Shown here: positions 39,847 through 48,857 of the stretch, one piece after another
How the letters are laid out: each line of letters opens with the position of its first letter
How positions within the stretch are numbered: the first letter of the stretch is position 1
Assembly (NCBI RefSeq): GCF_013179805.1
Contig: NZ_SRRZ01000011.1
Span: forward strand, 1-64,000
Direction of reading: 5' to 3'
Length of the DNA stretch: 64,000 nt
Source of the DNA: Microcoleus asticus IPMA8
GTDB lineage: Bacteria > Cyanobacteriota > Cyanobacteriia > Cyanobacteriales > Microcoleaceae
Notes under the pieces: generated by a model
The model's database searches: none
Seen by the model: only the letters and a program-made list of their open reading frames with translations
Told to the model about the DNA's origin: nothing
Translations under genes and position numbers: made by a program

Positions 39847-39941
39847 CGGAACTTGGGCGCTATACGGCTGATTCCCGGTTTTCCGATTTTAGATTTTAGA
39901 TTTTACGGAACTTGGGCGCTATACGGCTGATTCCCGGTTTC
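39823..39941. repeat. Tandem 59-bp duplication
   Basis: A unit starting in TTTTAG repeats and running through ACGGAACTTGGGCGCTATAC and GCTGATTCCCGGTTT occurs twice, with period 59 (ACGGAACTTGG at 39846 and 39905). Confidence 0.8.
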
Positions 39942-40051
39942 ACTTTTTGGAGCTTCGCGGCCAAATTTAATTTGGCTCGCAGAAACCGGGTTTAGGTACG
40001 AACGCGACTCTTATTTTAGATAGACTTTCTCAGCAAAAATTTTCAGCAGCA

Positions 40052-40549
40052 TCATTTTTCGGCTTTGACTTCCTGAATTACAAAAACCGAACAAGATGCG
40101 TGGTGAACGACATAATTGCTGACGCTGCCGAGGAAAGCTTCTGCCAACCCCGTGCGGCCGCGCCTCCCCAACACTATTAAATCTGCGCCCCAATTTTGGG
40201 CGGATTCACAGATAGAATACCCCGGAGCGCCCTCCATTTTGCAGTCAAATTCCACCTGCAATCCTTCTTTTGCTGCCGCGTCGCAGTATTTTTTCAGAAA
40301 ACCCGAAGCCTGTTTTACCTCACTTTCCAGCCGCAAACGTTGAGCTTGATAAGCTTGATTCATTAACTCGACATTCATACCCAAATCTACCGGAATTGGC
40401 ACGGCAGTCTCGCCCAGCGAGTTGACAGTAACGCAGTTAAATAGCATCACCTGGGCCCGATCGCTCACAGCTAATTCTAAAGCTTGACTGAAGACGCGGT
40501 GGCTAAGTTCAGAATCATCTAAGGCAACAAAAATTTTCTTAAAACTCAT
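40052..40549 (-). CDS. Universal stress protein (UspA family)
   Basis: 165 residues. The UspA fold opens with KIFVALDDSELSHRVFSQAL and ends with the ATP-binding signature GRRGRTGLAEAFLGSVSNYV, the G-2x-G-9x-G(S/T) pattern, so ATP binding is expected. Cytoplasmic. A GGAGG Shine-Dalgarno stands about six bases before the ATG. The Crp/Fnr gene lies upstream on the same strand with a 78-base gap, so co-regulation is possible. Confidence 0.9.
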   Translation of the reverse strand: MSFKKIFVALDDSELSHRVFSQALELAVSDRAQVMLFNCVTVNSLGETAVPIPVDLGMNVELMNQAYQAQRLRLESEVKQASGFLKKYCDAAAKEGLQVEFDCKMEGAPGYSICESAQNWGADLIVLGRRGRTGLAEAFLGSVSNYVVHHASCSVFVIQEVKAEK

Positions 40550-40627
40550 AGCTTTACCTCCGGCGGGAAATCATCAATAACAGAGAGTGCTTTTGAATTA
40601 GATTCAATTTAGCAATCTCTGATACTT

Positions 40628-41338
40628 CTAGACTAACAGACGCTCCAAGGCGTGCAGGTCGGGAATGCACAAAACGTCACGTTCGCGCTGAATAGTTCCT
40701 TTTTTTTCCAGCTTGCTCAGCACTCGCGTTACTGTTTCGCGAGCCAGCCCGCTGAGGCTGCTCAATTCTCTGTGTGGCAGGTTGGGAATTTCTGTACCTC
40801 CTGATGACATGATTTTCCCTTGCCCCTCTGCCAAAAATAATAGAATATCTGCTACTCGCGAGGTACTGTCAGATTCTCGCAAACGCAGGCGGCGGTTGAC
40901 TTGTCGCAGGCGACGGGCCATCAGTTGAGCTAGGCGAATGCCTGCTAGCGGCTCGGTATGAATGAGCTGCACAAAATCCTGAGATGGCATATTGCCGATC
41001 AGTGTCGGCGCTAGGGTGATGACATCTGTCGATCGCGGTGCTTCTTCGATCGCGGCCATTTCCCCGAACAGTTCTCCTTTCCCTAAAATATTCAGTGTTA
41101 CTTCTTTTCCGTCTAGGTTGTAGGTGCGAATTTTCACCCAACCATCCAATATAAAATACACTGATGTTCCCCAGTCATTTTCGAGTAAAATCACTTGATT
41201 TGACGGATGACTGCGGGTAACGATGTGGAGAGTTGCTCTCTCAATTACAGGCTCGGGCAAGCCTGCAAAAAAAGGAGTAGAAACTATCAATTGATTTATA
41301 TTGGAATTCGGATCTCGGGTGTTAAAGCGGTCTTCCAT
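40628..41338 (-). CDS. Crp/Fnr-family transcription regulator
   Basis: 236 residues. The cyclic-nucleotide-binding beta barrel is about 20-140 (LLENDWGTSVYFILDGWVKI; FGEMAAIEEAPRSTDVI as the phosphate-binding cassette), a dimer helix about 145-170, and a winged helix at the C-terminus (RELSSLSGLARETVTRVLSK). The PRSTDV cassette keeps Arg and a small polar residue, so cAMP-type binding is possible. It is not NtcA, which has a different start. No Fe-S cysteines of Fnr are seen. Probably regulates itself and neighbours. Confidence 0.88.
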   Translation of the reverse strand: MEDRFNTRDPNSNINQLIVSTPFFAGLPEPVIERATLHIVTRSHPSNQVILLENDWGTSVYFILDGWVKIRTYNLDGKEVTLNILGKGELFGEMAAIEEAPRSTDVITLAPTLIGNMPSQDFVQLIHTEPLAGIRLAQLMARRLRQVNRRLRLRESDSTSRVADILLFLAEGQGKIMSSGGTEIPNLPHRELSSLSGLARETVTRVLSKLEKKGTIQRERDVLCIPDLHALERLLV

Positions 41339-42426
41339 GAGGCCATCATTTTAATTTATGCGCTTGAGCTGCGCTGGGCAGTTAGAAATAGCTTGCAGCC
41401 GAGTCATTCGATTTTAGATTCAAGATTTCACAAACAAGTATCTAAAATCGGCAATTTTACCTCTAAAGTTTTGCGGTCGTCAAAGGTCGAATATGGAAAT
41501 TTATAGCCTTAAGCTCTGATTGCGAGCTAGAAACTAAAGAATATACCATAATTTTTTAGATACCTACCACGGAGCAAATTTTATTAACAAAATTTTAGCA
41601 ACGTGGCAAGCGACTGAGCCGATCGAATTACCTTTGAAAGCACTTCGCTTAGAAAGCTTAACACTGCTGAGAGATTTGTTGTCAGTCTGGCCTGCTGTGG
41701 ACGATCGGCAGAATCCGCGAGCACAAGCGTGCCAGCACCGCAGACAGCCATCAAATCCGACTGCAACTGCCTGGAACCTATCAAATTTCAGCACGATCGG
41801 CAAAATCCACAGGTATTGCGAGCCTAAAGGCGGGCCCTCTTAGCGAGCAAAACCGACGCAGTTGGCAGCAAACTTTTCTGCTACCCCGAGATTATTGTAC
41901 CATTAGTATCTAGGCATGAATACAGATAAAAGGCTATTATGAAAGGTTACTAAAACCGAATGTACGGAGACAATCCCGAATCCCAGCATCCCAAATCGCA
42001 AATTGTTTGAGGTTTTTTTCAAGTCGGTGAAAGATGAAGAGACAGTGGGGCGCCGCCACGCTAGCCAAACTTGGGGTGACGGGTGTGCGGCAGGCCGTTA
42101 GAGCGGGTGAAGACCAAAGTTCGTGCGATCGCAGCTATCCCGAGCAGGAATCGACCTCCGGCCCGGCAAACAGGAAAGCAGCCACAGAATTTGGCAGCAC
42201 TTGCAGTTGATAGAAGCGGGCATTTGGTACGGAAGTACCGGCTAACCTATCATAGGCAATAGAAGTTATCCGAAGATAAAAGGTTAATTAACAGTTGTCA
42301 GAAAATATTAGTGAATTATTGACGGACTCGCATTCAGATTATTCTATGTATTGGCATCGCTGCCGCCTGACTTCAGTCTTTTTTCGGTAAAGTTTCTCCC
42401 AAGCCGCATTCCCAGAGGTTCCCCCC
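41339..42426. other. 1.1-kb region without a confident gene
   Basis: Holds several features but no clear gene: a short GGTAC-GGAA-GTACC hairpin near 42219-42232, a T-run at 42013-42019, a GC-rich block at 42050-42170, and a 58-codon open frame at 42034-42210. I compared the GC-rich block with RNase P, tmRNA, SRP RNA and cobalamin riboswitch patterns by eye and saw no match. It may be the leader of the coiled-coil gene or an unknown RNA. Confidence 0.4.
42034..42210 (+). CDS. Possible 58-residue basic small protein (uncertain)
   Basis: ATG at 42034 preceded by GGTGAAAG; it encodes 58 residues, basic at the N-terminus (MKRQWGAATLAKLGVTGVRQ) and polar later. The local base composition is GC-rich unlike the rest of the gap. 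No family is recognised; it might instead be part of a structured RNA. Confidence 0.25.
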   Translation: MKRQWGAATLAKLGVTGVRQAVRAGEDQSSCDRSYPEQESTSGPANRKAATEFGSTCS

Positions 42427-44736
42427 TTGAATTCTCAGAAGTACAAAATTCAATCACTGATTGCTGAGATTGACGAGGTACTCAGCAAGCCCGCACCCCG
42501 CTTGCCTTGGACGGGTTCGATCGATACTGTCCACCAGCGCCAACTTTTAGAGCGAGTTCGCGCTTATCTGGTTTCCTCAGACTCCAAACTAGCGGCCAAA
42601 AAGGCGCCCGCCAGTACCAATGTCCGCCCGCAACCAGTTCCAGTGCCCAAAGTTCCGCTGAGGGCGCCTAGCCCCTCAGCCGCAGAGCAAATCATGCTAG
42701 CCGTAAGCGGAGAAATCAGCCACCTGCGTTCAAGCCTGACGGGGCCGCTCCAAGAAGACATAGAAGCTCTGCGCCAAGAGCAGCAAGCTCTAATTCAAGA
42801 AATCAAACAGCTAGAAGCACAACGGCAGCAGCAACAATCCCTAGCTCAGCAACAAGCAAACCAACAGCAAATCATTTCTGAATTCTTGCAGGTACTGAGT
42901 GCCCGTTTGGAAGAAACCTTGACTAGCGATTTCTCCCAAATTCTAAGTTCGCTAGAGAATCAGTTATTGCAAAGCAGCGCAGCACCTCACTCTTTGGGCA
43001 GTGCGCCTGATGAACAATTGGCTATTGACGTAACACTTAACCGACAAACCTCAGAAGAACACCCGCTGCTGACGCCGGATCAGAGGTTCGAGCAAATGCA
43101 ACTGTTGCAATCTCGTGCTGACAGTCTGCTGATGAGTCTCGATTCTAGGATGGGTATCGTGTTCGAGGCTTTGCAAGCAAATCTGCAAAGCTATCAAGCT
43201 TCCTTGAGACAAGAACTCGACAATATGTACGGTTTGAGCCAGCAGAGCGAGGCGAGGTTCGCGGCTTTCGTCAACCACTTGGCCGGACAGTTGGGGCGAG
43301 AAGCGTCTTCCTACGTACAGCAGCCGATCGATTTAGCAAATCTCGAAACAGTCATCCCAAACGCAGCCGATCCGTCTGATGCCGCTCCAGCCCTCTCAAA
43401 TACTGCGATCGAACAGTCAGCCCCCGACACTCAGAGTGGAGACTTGGTGCAGTCCAATCGCACCGGCGAATTCGGAGAACAAGACAGATTGCCCTATGCC
43501 GGTACAGAAATTTCTCCGCAATTCGGACAGTTGAGGCGCGACCGCGACCGCATTCCATCCCCAATTTCGCTCCCTGACTTGGAAGAGAATTTGTTCGGTT
43601 CGGCACCCGAAAGACCTAGACCGACAATTGCCTTTTCCGGCGCTGAATCGGAAAATAAATTAGCAGAAACAGGCGAAGATATTGAGGATTTGTATGCAAG
43701 TTTGTTCGCGGGAGAAGCAGTCGCCGAAGTAGAATTAGAACTCGAAACTGTACTACCCCAAAATACTGCATTTGAAACCGCAAGTGAGGCTGTACAATAT
43801 CAAGCGGCGTCGGATAATGAAACTGCCGACGCCCTAAATATGACCGAAGATTTGTTTGTAAATCTGCTGGATGAAGGCGAATCACTGGAAGAAAATATTT
43901 TAGTAAATCCAGATTCAAACTTCGTAATAGGTAATTCTGTAGAATCTCTAACTTTAGATAGCGCCGGTTTATTTGAACCGCAAGTGGCATCAGTACCTCA
44001 AGTTTCAGAACCGCCAGCCTCAACCGCCTCGCTGCAACTTGACGCGGACGATCGAGAAAATCTAGAAACGGCTCAAAACCGAGGCGAGGATTTCGACGCT
44101 GCGATGCCTGAATCGCCACCTTTGCCGTTGAGAACGCCTGCTGAAATTAGCCGGAACCGCCCCAGTGCCGCGCCCGGTTTGTCGAGTATCGGTGATTTTC
44201 AAACAGGCGAGTCCGGCACTTCGTCGCAGCGGCTTGATGATGGCTACATCCAAGCTTCGGCGGACGAGGATTTGCTGCCGGTTGAGGCATTAGAAGATGA
44301 CCTCGATCGAGCTTTAAATTTGGACAACAATACTCTGCAACTGTTGGAGACAGACCTCTACAATCTGGAGGGATTGGGAAATACTAGCTTCGGGCGATCG
44401 AATTCCTCAGCCGCTAACAGCTTGGATTTATCGGCGAGTTCCCCCGAAGTCGGTGCAAAAAATCCCTTTGCCGAGGCCGTAGATGAAGAACTCGGCACGC
44501 TGGAGGATTTGTTCTCCGAGGTGTTGCAACTCTCATCTGATGATGAACCCTTTGTTGTGGAAGACGAACTTGAGGATGATTTGTTTGCTGAGGAAGACGA
44601 ATCGAACTTGACGCTAGACGAGATTTTGGCTAGTTTGACCGAGACCGATCGACCTTTGACTGATTCTCCCCCTCCAGAAACTGCCGAAACTAACGAACTG
44701 CCATCGACTCCTCCAGAAAATAAAAAAAAAACCTAA
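42427..44736 (+). CDS. Large acidic protein with Gln-rich coiled coil, partner of Hsp70-like frame
   Basis: 769 residues. Residues 1-60 are a small N-terminal module (LIAEIDEVLSKPAPRLPW), 100-145 a Gln-rich coiled coil (EEQQALIQEIKQLEAQRQQQ-like), and 150-290 further helices. From about 340 to the end it is long, acidic and disordered, with repeated DLF/LEDLF short motifs (EDLYASLFAG, EDLFVNLLDEG, LEDLFSEVLQL). The start is a TTG at 42427 with GAGG about ten bases before it; no ATG alternative exists nearby. The last codons are in a run of ten A residues. Function unknown, possibly a scaffold for the Hsp70-like protein. Confidence 0.7.
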   Translation: MNSQKYKIQSLIAEIDEVLSKPAPRLPWTGSIDTVHQRQLLERVRAYLVSSDSKLAAKKAPASTNVRPQPVPVPKVPLRAPSPSAAEQIMLAVSGEISHLRSSLTGPLQEDIEALRQEQQALIQEIKQLEAQRQQQQSLAQQQANQQQIISEFLQVLSARLEETLTSDFSQILSSLENQLLQSSAAPHSLGSAPDEQLAIDVTLNRQTSEEHPLLTPDQRFEQMQLLQSRADSLLMSLDSRMGIVFEALQANLQSYQASLRQELDNMYGLSQQSEARFAAFVNHLAGQLGREASSYVQQPIDLANLETVIPNAADPSDAAPALSNTAIEQSAPDTQSGDLVQSNRTGEFGEQDRLPYAGTEISPQFGQLRRDRDRIPSPISLPDLEENLFGSAPERPRPTIAFSGAESENKLAETGEDIEDLYASLFAGEAVAEVELELETVLPQNTAFETASEAVQYQAASDNETADALNMTEDLFVNLLDEGESLEENILVNPDSNFVIGNSVESLTLDSAGLFEPQVASVPQVSEPPASTASLQLDADDRENLETAQNRGEDFDAAMPESPPLPLRTPAEISRNRPSAAPGLSSIGDFQTGESGTSSQRLDDGYIQASADEDLLPVEALEDDLDRALNLDNNTLQLLETDLYNLEGLGNTSFGRSNSSAANSLDLSASSPEVGAKNPFAEAVDEELGTLEDLFSEVLQLSSDDEPFVVEDELEDDLFAEEDESNLTLDEILASLTETDRPLTDSPPPETAETNELPSTPPENKKKT
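44722..44731 (+). other. A10 homopolymer, candidate -1 slippage site
   Basis: Ten A residues at the end of the coiled-coil gene, read as three AAA codons. A -1 slip would bypass the TAA at 44734 and continue without a stop into the Hsp70-like frame. AAAAAAA heptamers are known slippery sequences for ribosomes and RNA polymerase. Confidence 0.5.
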
Positions 44737-44789
44737 TTTCGACAGAGAGTAAAGCAGGAGTTGTTGAGGAGAAAACCGATTTTAGCGAG

Positions 44790-46784
44790 TTGGCCGGGAC
44801 ACAGCAGCAAGACTCGGCTGGGCATTCTGCAGCAGGTGCGATCGCCCCATCCCCAGAACGCCGGAATTATAGCTGGTATTTGGGCATTGATTTCGGTTCC
44901 AGTGGCTTGTCTGCGGCTTTGCTCGATCGCACCAGCGGCCAGTTGCACCCGATTTACTGGGAAGCACCGCAGGCTGAGGGTTCCGCTGCAGGCCCCAGCT
45001 TTCGGATTCCCTCGGCTGCGGTGCTTGCGGAAACAGCCTCAGGGAGCCCTGCACCGCAGGTGACAGTCAAGTCGGTGGGATTCCCACCCCTGGCTTTGCC
45101 TGCTAGAGAATTTTTACTGCAAAATTTTAAATTGCCTTTAAAGGTGGGCATTCCTTATCAGCGGGAAGCTGCTGGAATGTACGAACCGCTGTTGCAGTGG
45201 TCGCCCTTGCAGGCTGTTTCTATCGCCTTGCCGCTGCAAGGTGTGCGGGCGCTGCTGGCTACTTTGAATCCGAGGAAGCAGGGGCAAAAATTTGACGGAT
45301 CGGGGGAAGTTTGGGATTCTGCACCGAGGACGAATTTTGCAGGATTGCCAGTTTCTAATTTAATTTGTAGGGCTTCGGGACTAGCGCCAGAAACTCTCGA
45401 TGCGGCGCTTTTAGAATTGCGGGGTGTAATTTTGGGGACTCCGGCCGGTTGGTCGGATGCTTATCGGTTTAATCTGCGGGAGGCTGTTTTGGGCGCGTCT
45501 CTGGTGGCTTCGGGTTCGCAAATTTTTGTGGTGGAAGATGCGATCGCCACTTTGCTTGCTGCTGTAACTCCTGTGAAAAATGGCATGGAAGTCGAGTCGT
45601 CAGCCGTGGATTCTGCTAAGGACGGTGAAGAAACTGCACCGCTGAGTGTGAATGCTTCGTCTTTTAGCGGGGGAACTTTGATTTTGAATGCGGGGGCCGC
45701 GACGGTGGAATTAGCTTTAGTTGAGTTGCCGTCCAATCTTCAAGATTTAACTCGTGCTGATTTTACTTGCCACAGTTTTGCTTTTGCTGGCGATGCTTTC
45801 GATCAAGATATTATCTGTCAGTTGTTGGCTAAAAACGAAACTTGGGGAATGTCGATCGATTTGCCACGTCCTGGGCATCCAGATTTGCCGAACCGCTATC
45901 AATTGCAGCAGCGGTTACAAGGTTCTGCTTTTGGCCTGCAATTGTTAGAGGCGGCAAGGCAAATAAAAGTTATTTTGCAACATCAAAAAAGTTTTGCTTT
46001 GGATATTGGCCAGCAGCATTGGGATGTGAAGCGCAAAGATTTGGAAAGTCAGGTTTTAGTGCCTTTTGTGCAGCAGCTGAACCGCGAATTGAATGCTTTG
46101 CTCAGCCGCGCGGGAATGTCGCCGGCGGGGATTAATCAGGCGATTTGTGCAGGGGGTATGGGTGCTTGGCCTGCGATCGCCCGCTGGTTGCGGCAGAAGT
46201 TGCCGAATGCGATCGTTGTTCAAGACCAGGAATTGCAGGTCGATCGAGATATTTTGGAAATTGACAATTCTGCATTAAATTCTGTATCTCAAAGTACAAA
46301 TTTTTCAGAAAAAATTGGTCGAGTTGCCTGCGGGTTGGCGAGTTTGGCTCTTTATCCTCAAATTTTGGATGTGTCGCAGCAGCAGTACAGCGACTTTTTT
46401 CTGCTGTGGGAATTAATGCAGGTTTTGGGTGAGGAAACTCTGAGCTTTCAGGAAATTTTGCAGTTGTTGGAACGCCAGGGCGTGAATACCCGCACCTGCG
46501 AGTCCCGGGTTCTGCGGATTTTGGAAGGAAATTTGCCGGCGGGACTTGTGCCTGCGGAGGAAGATTTCATGCTGCTGGGCGAGGAGTCGAGGCAAAATCC
46601 CGATTGGGAAGCAATTTTGGCCGAGCCGCTTTTCTTTGAAGATGTCTCGCTGGGTTATCGCTTGAATCTCGAACAAGCCTCTGTTGTTCGCGATTATTTA
46701 GGCAAACTCGCTTCTAGCAGCCAGCAAAAATTGTTAGAACCGCTAACAATTACTTGGGATGTTCGCACGGATACTTATCGCTAA
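44790..46784 (+). CDS. Hsp70/actin-fold ATPase-like protein
   Basis: 664 residues from a TTG at 44790. After a disordered start, YLGIDFGSSGLSAALLD is the phosphate-1 loop of the Hsp70/actin superfamily. LILNAGAATVELALVEL is the phosphate-2 motif and AICAGGMGAWPAIARWL the adenosine motif. There is no typical Hsp70 substrate-binding domain; the C-terminal 150 residues are helical. The TTG has no ribosome-binding site at proper distance (GAGGAG is 18 bases away), while the frame is open upstream to the A10 run. It may therefore be made as a fusion with the preceding protein. A hairpin terminator follows. Confidence 0.75.
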   Translation: MAGTQQQDSAGHSAAGAIAPSPERRNYSWYLGIDFGSSGLSAALLDRTSGQLHPIYWEAPQAEGSAAGPSFRIPSAAVLAETASGSPAPQVTVKSVGFPPLALPAREFLLQNFKLPLKVGIPYQREAAGMYEPLLQWSPLQAVSIALPLQGVRALLATLNPRKQGQKFDGSGEVWDSAPRTNFAGLPVSNLICRASGLAPETLDAALLELRGVILGTPAGWSDAYRFNLREAVLGASLVASGSQIFVVEDAIATLLAAVTPVKNGMEVESSAVDSAKDGEETAPLSVNASSFSGGTLILNAGAATVELALVELPSNLQDLTRADFTCHSFAFAGDAFDQDIICQLLAKNETWGMSIDLPRPGHPDLPNRYQLQQRLQGSAFGLQLLEAARQIKVILQHQKSFALDIGQQHWDVKRKDLESQVLVPFVQQLNRELNALLSRAGMSPAGINQAICAGGMGAWPAIARWLRQKLPNAIVVQDQELQVDRDILEIDNSALNSVSQSTNFSEKIGRVACGLASLALYPQILDVSQQQYSDFFLLWELMQVLGEETLSFQEILQLLERQGVNTRTCESRVLRILEGNLPAGLVPAEEDFMLLGEESRQNPDWEAILAEPLFFEDVSLGYRLNLEQASVVRDYLGKLASSSQQKLLEPLTITWDVRTDTYR

Positions 46785-46790
46785 ACGGCA

Positions 46791-46860
46791 AAAAACCCGG
46801 TTTCTCAGTGGAATCCTCCCTGTCGTTCCCCGAACATTCCTAGTAGAAACCGGGTTTTTT
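46791..46860. terminator. Hairpin terminator with AACCCGGTTTCT arms
   Basis: AAAAACCCGGTTTCT (46791-46805) and AGAAACCGGGTTTTTT (46845-46860) pair over about 14 bases around a 39-base loop; a T-run closes it. The arms are the dispersed repeat also seen near 15655, 15712 and 39985. Confidence 0.75.
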
Positions 46861-47058
46861 GTGGTCAAGAGTAACTTTTTTATGTAAATTTACTTAAAGT
46901 TACATAAACTTTATACCTTTTTAAAGGAAATACACAGAAATTTTATAAAAATGTTGTTGCTTTTTAAAGATTTTGTAAAGCTCAGCATTTGAGGTTCTGC
47001 TGATTTGGGGTGGCGAATAAGATGGACGTAAGATCTCGTTAAAGTTGAGACTAATCAA

Positions 47059-47769
47059 ATGAAATTTCCGATGGGTGCCTATATATCATCATTATTATCA
47101 GAAATGCTGTCCTTATTTCTGCAAAAATTTACTTACAAAGTTTGTGTATCAAGACAGCAGGTTCACCGATCCGTAACTAGCAAGGTAAAACGGTCGATCG
47201 ATATTTTGGGTTCGCTGCTGGGACTGGCAATTGCTGTTGCGGTGGCGGTGCCGGTGGCAGTGGCGATGCTGTTAGACAATCCTGGCCCGCTGCTTTACAG
47301 TCAAGTCCGCTGCAGCTTCAAAGGGCGACATTTCAGAATGTGGAAATTTCGATCGATGGTTGTCGGTGCAGAAAAGCTCAAGCATTTAGTTAACAACCAA
47401 GCCAAGGGTCACATTTTTAAGAATGAAAATGACCCGCGAGTTACCCGCGTCGGCCGCTTTTTGCGGAGGACGAGTTTGGACGAGTTGCCTCAATTCTGGA
47501 ATGTGTTAGCGGGGGAAATGAGTTTGGTTGGAACTCGACCGCCCACTCCCGATGAAGTTGCTGCCTATGACAATTTTCACTGGCAGCGTTTGAATGTTAA
47601 GCCCGGTATGACTGGGGAGTGGCAAGTTAACGGGCGTTCAGGAGTTAAAGATTTTGACGAGATTGTGCTGATGGATCTCGACTATCAGCGCAAATGGTCT
47701 GTTGTTTACGACATTAGTTTGATGTGCAAAACGATTTGGGTTGTGTTGAGTAAAAACGGCGCGTTTTAG
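47059..47769 (+). CDS. Polyprenyl-phosphate sugar-phosphate transferase (bacterial sugar transferase)
   Basis: 236 residues. It starts glycan assembly by moving a sugar phosphate from a nucleotide sugar to undecaprenyl phosphate. One hydrophobic segment (about 47-75), preceded by KRSIDILGSLLGL, is followed by the catalytic domain: FRMWKFRSMVVGAEKL, NENDPRVTRVGRFLRRTSLDELPQFWNV and MSLVGTRPP. The Asp-Glu of LDEL is the catalytic pair. It is of the short single-helix type (PglC/WcaJ catalytic core). Located 22 kb from the GT operon, so any pairing is inference. Confidence 0.9.
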   Translation: MKFPMGAYISSLLSEMLSLFLQKFTYKVCVSRQQVHRSVTSKVKRSIDILGSLLGLAIAVAVAVPVAVAMLLDNPGPLLYSQVRCSFKGRHFRMWKFRSMVVGAEKLKHLVNNQAKGHIFKNENDPRVTRVGRFLRRTSLDELPQFWNVLAGEMSLVGTRPPTPDEVAAYDNFHWQRLNVKPGMTGEWQVNGRSGVKDFDEIVLMDLDYQRKWSVVYDISLMCKTIWVVLSKNGAF

Positions 47770-47854
47770 ATAGTCAGGCTGTTTTGGGTTGTGTGTTTAT
47801 TTTAAAACTTGGGTAAAAATAGGGTATTAAATATTTGGAAATGGGATTAAATAT

Positions 47855-48694
47855 ATGTTGCTAGAGTTAGCGATCGGTGATGCTTACGGTGCGGGTTTTG
47901 AATTTGTTGACCGGCAGACGATCGAATTGTACAACAATCTCAACTGCTACATACAACATCCCCGTCACGACATCCAGCCGGGATGCTACACAGACGATAC
48001 GCAGATGAGTTTAGCCGTCGCAGAAGCTATAGTCAGCCGAGAACCTTGGACGCCGGAACTTTTAGCCACCAAATTTGTTGCAGCTTTTCACCGCGATCAC
48101 CGAGTAGGTTATGCTGGTAAATTTTACAATTTTTTGCTACAAGTTCAAGACGGCAAAGAATTCTTAGCAAAAATTCACTCTGCTAGCGATAAAAGCGGAT
48201 CGGCGATGCGAGCCGGGCCCATTGGCATTTTTCCTACTATTGAAAAAGTAATCGAAAATGCCACCATTCAAGCTGCAATTACTCACAACACTCCCGATGG
48301 CATTCAAGCAGCTATAGCGGCCGCTTTGATGTCTCATTACTTTATTTATAAGTTAGGTTTAAAGAATAATTTGGGAAATTTTATAGAAAGGCACGTTGCT
48401 GGTGAGTGGTCGATACCTTGGCCAGGAGAAGTCAGCACTAAAGGTTTGGTCTGTGTTAGAGCCGCTATTACTGCTGTCATGCGAAATGATAGTATGAGCA
48501 AACTGCTCCAAGATTGCATTGCCTTTTCGGGAGATGTCGATACAGTAGCAACTATTGCTTTAGCTGCTGGTTCCTGTAGCAGTGAAATTGCCCAAGACCT
48601 ACCAGAAAATCTGGTGCAAGGATTAGAAAATCAATCTTACGGCCTAGATTATATCATAGAACTGGATAAAAAATTGATGAACTGCATTGTTTAG
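47855..48694 (+). CDS. ADP-ribosylglycohydrolase family protein
   Basis: 279 residues of the DraG/ARH fold. LAIGDAYGAGFE is the N-terminal motif, CYTDDTQMSLAVAEAI supplies metal-binding Asp residues, and AFSGDVDTVATIALAAGS near the C-terminus gives the second Asp set. Two Mg2+ ions should be bound. It probably removes ADP-ribose from proteins or small acceptors in the cytoplasm; a nitrogenase link cannot be inferred as no nif or draT gene is near. Confidence 0.87.
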   Translation: MLLELAIGDAYGAGFEFVDRQTIELYNNLNCYIQHPRHDIQPGCYTDDTQMSLAVAEAIVSREPWTPELLATKFVAAFHRDHRVGYAGKFYNFLLQVQDGKEFLAKIHSASDKSGSAMRAGPIGIFPTIEKVIENATIQAAITHNTPDGIQAAIAAALMSHYFIYKLGLKNNLGNFIERHVAGEWSIPWPGEVSTKGLVCVRAAITAVMRNDSMSKLLQDCIAFSGDVDTVATIALAAGSCSSEIAQDLPENLVQGLENQSYGLDYIIELDKKLMNCIV

Positions 48695-48857
48695 TAAAGT
48701 GACTGCAAAAAATGTTAAATTAAGGGCAATCTTCGCAGAGTTGCCCTTAATTTTTGATTTTTGGCAACCGCGCCCGACAGTCAGGACGTTCTTAATCACT
48801 GAAACGATTGTCCCCAATTGCATTTTTACATCGCTCTTATTCCTTATTCCTTCTGCT

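Noticed and set aside
42034..42210. GC-rich block as RNase P RNA, tmRNA, SRP RNA or cobalamin riboswitch
   Set aside because: The universally conserved segments of these RNAs, such as the RNase P GAGGAAAGTCC motif and the tmRNA 5' end, are absent.
43616..44119. 167-codon minus-strand frame under the coiled-coil gene
   Set aside because: An antisense shadow of a strongly biased acidic coding sequence.
48687..48857. N-terminal extension of pgsA
   Set aside because: The family start MNLPNLITFSRLLG is at 48858 and the upstream codons overlap the ADP-ribosylglycohydrolase gene end.
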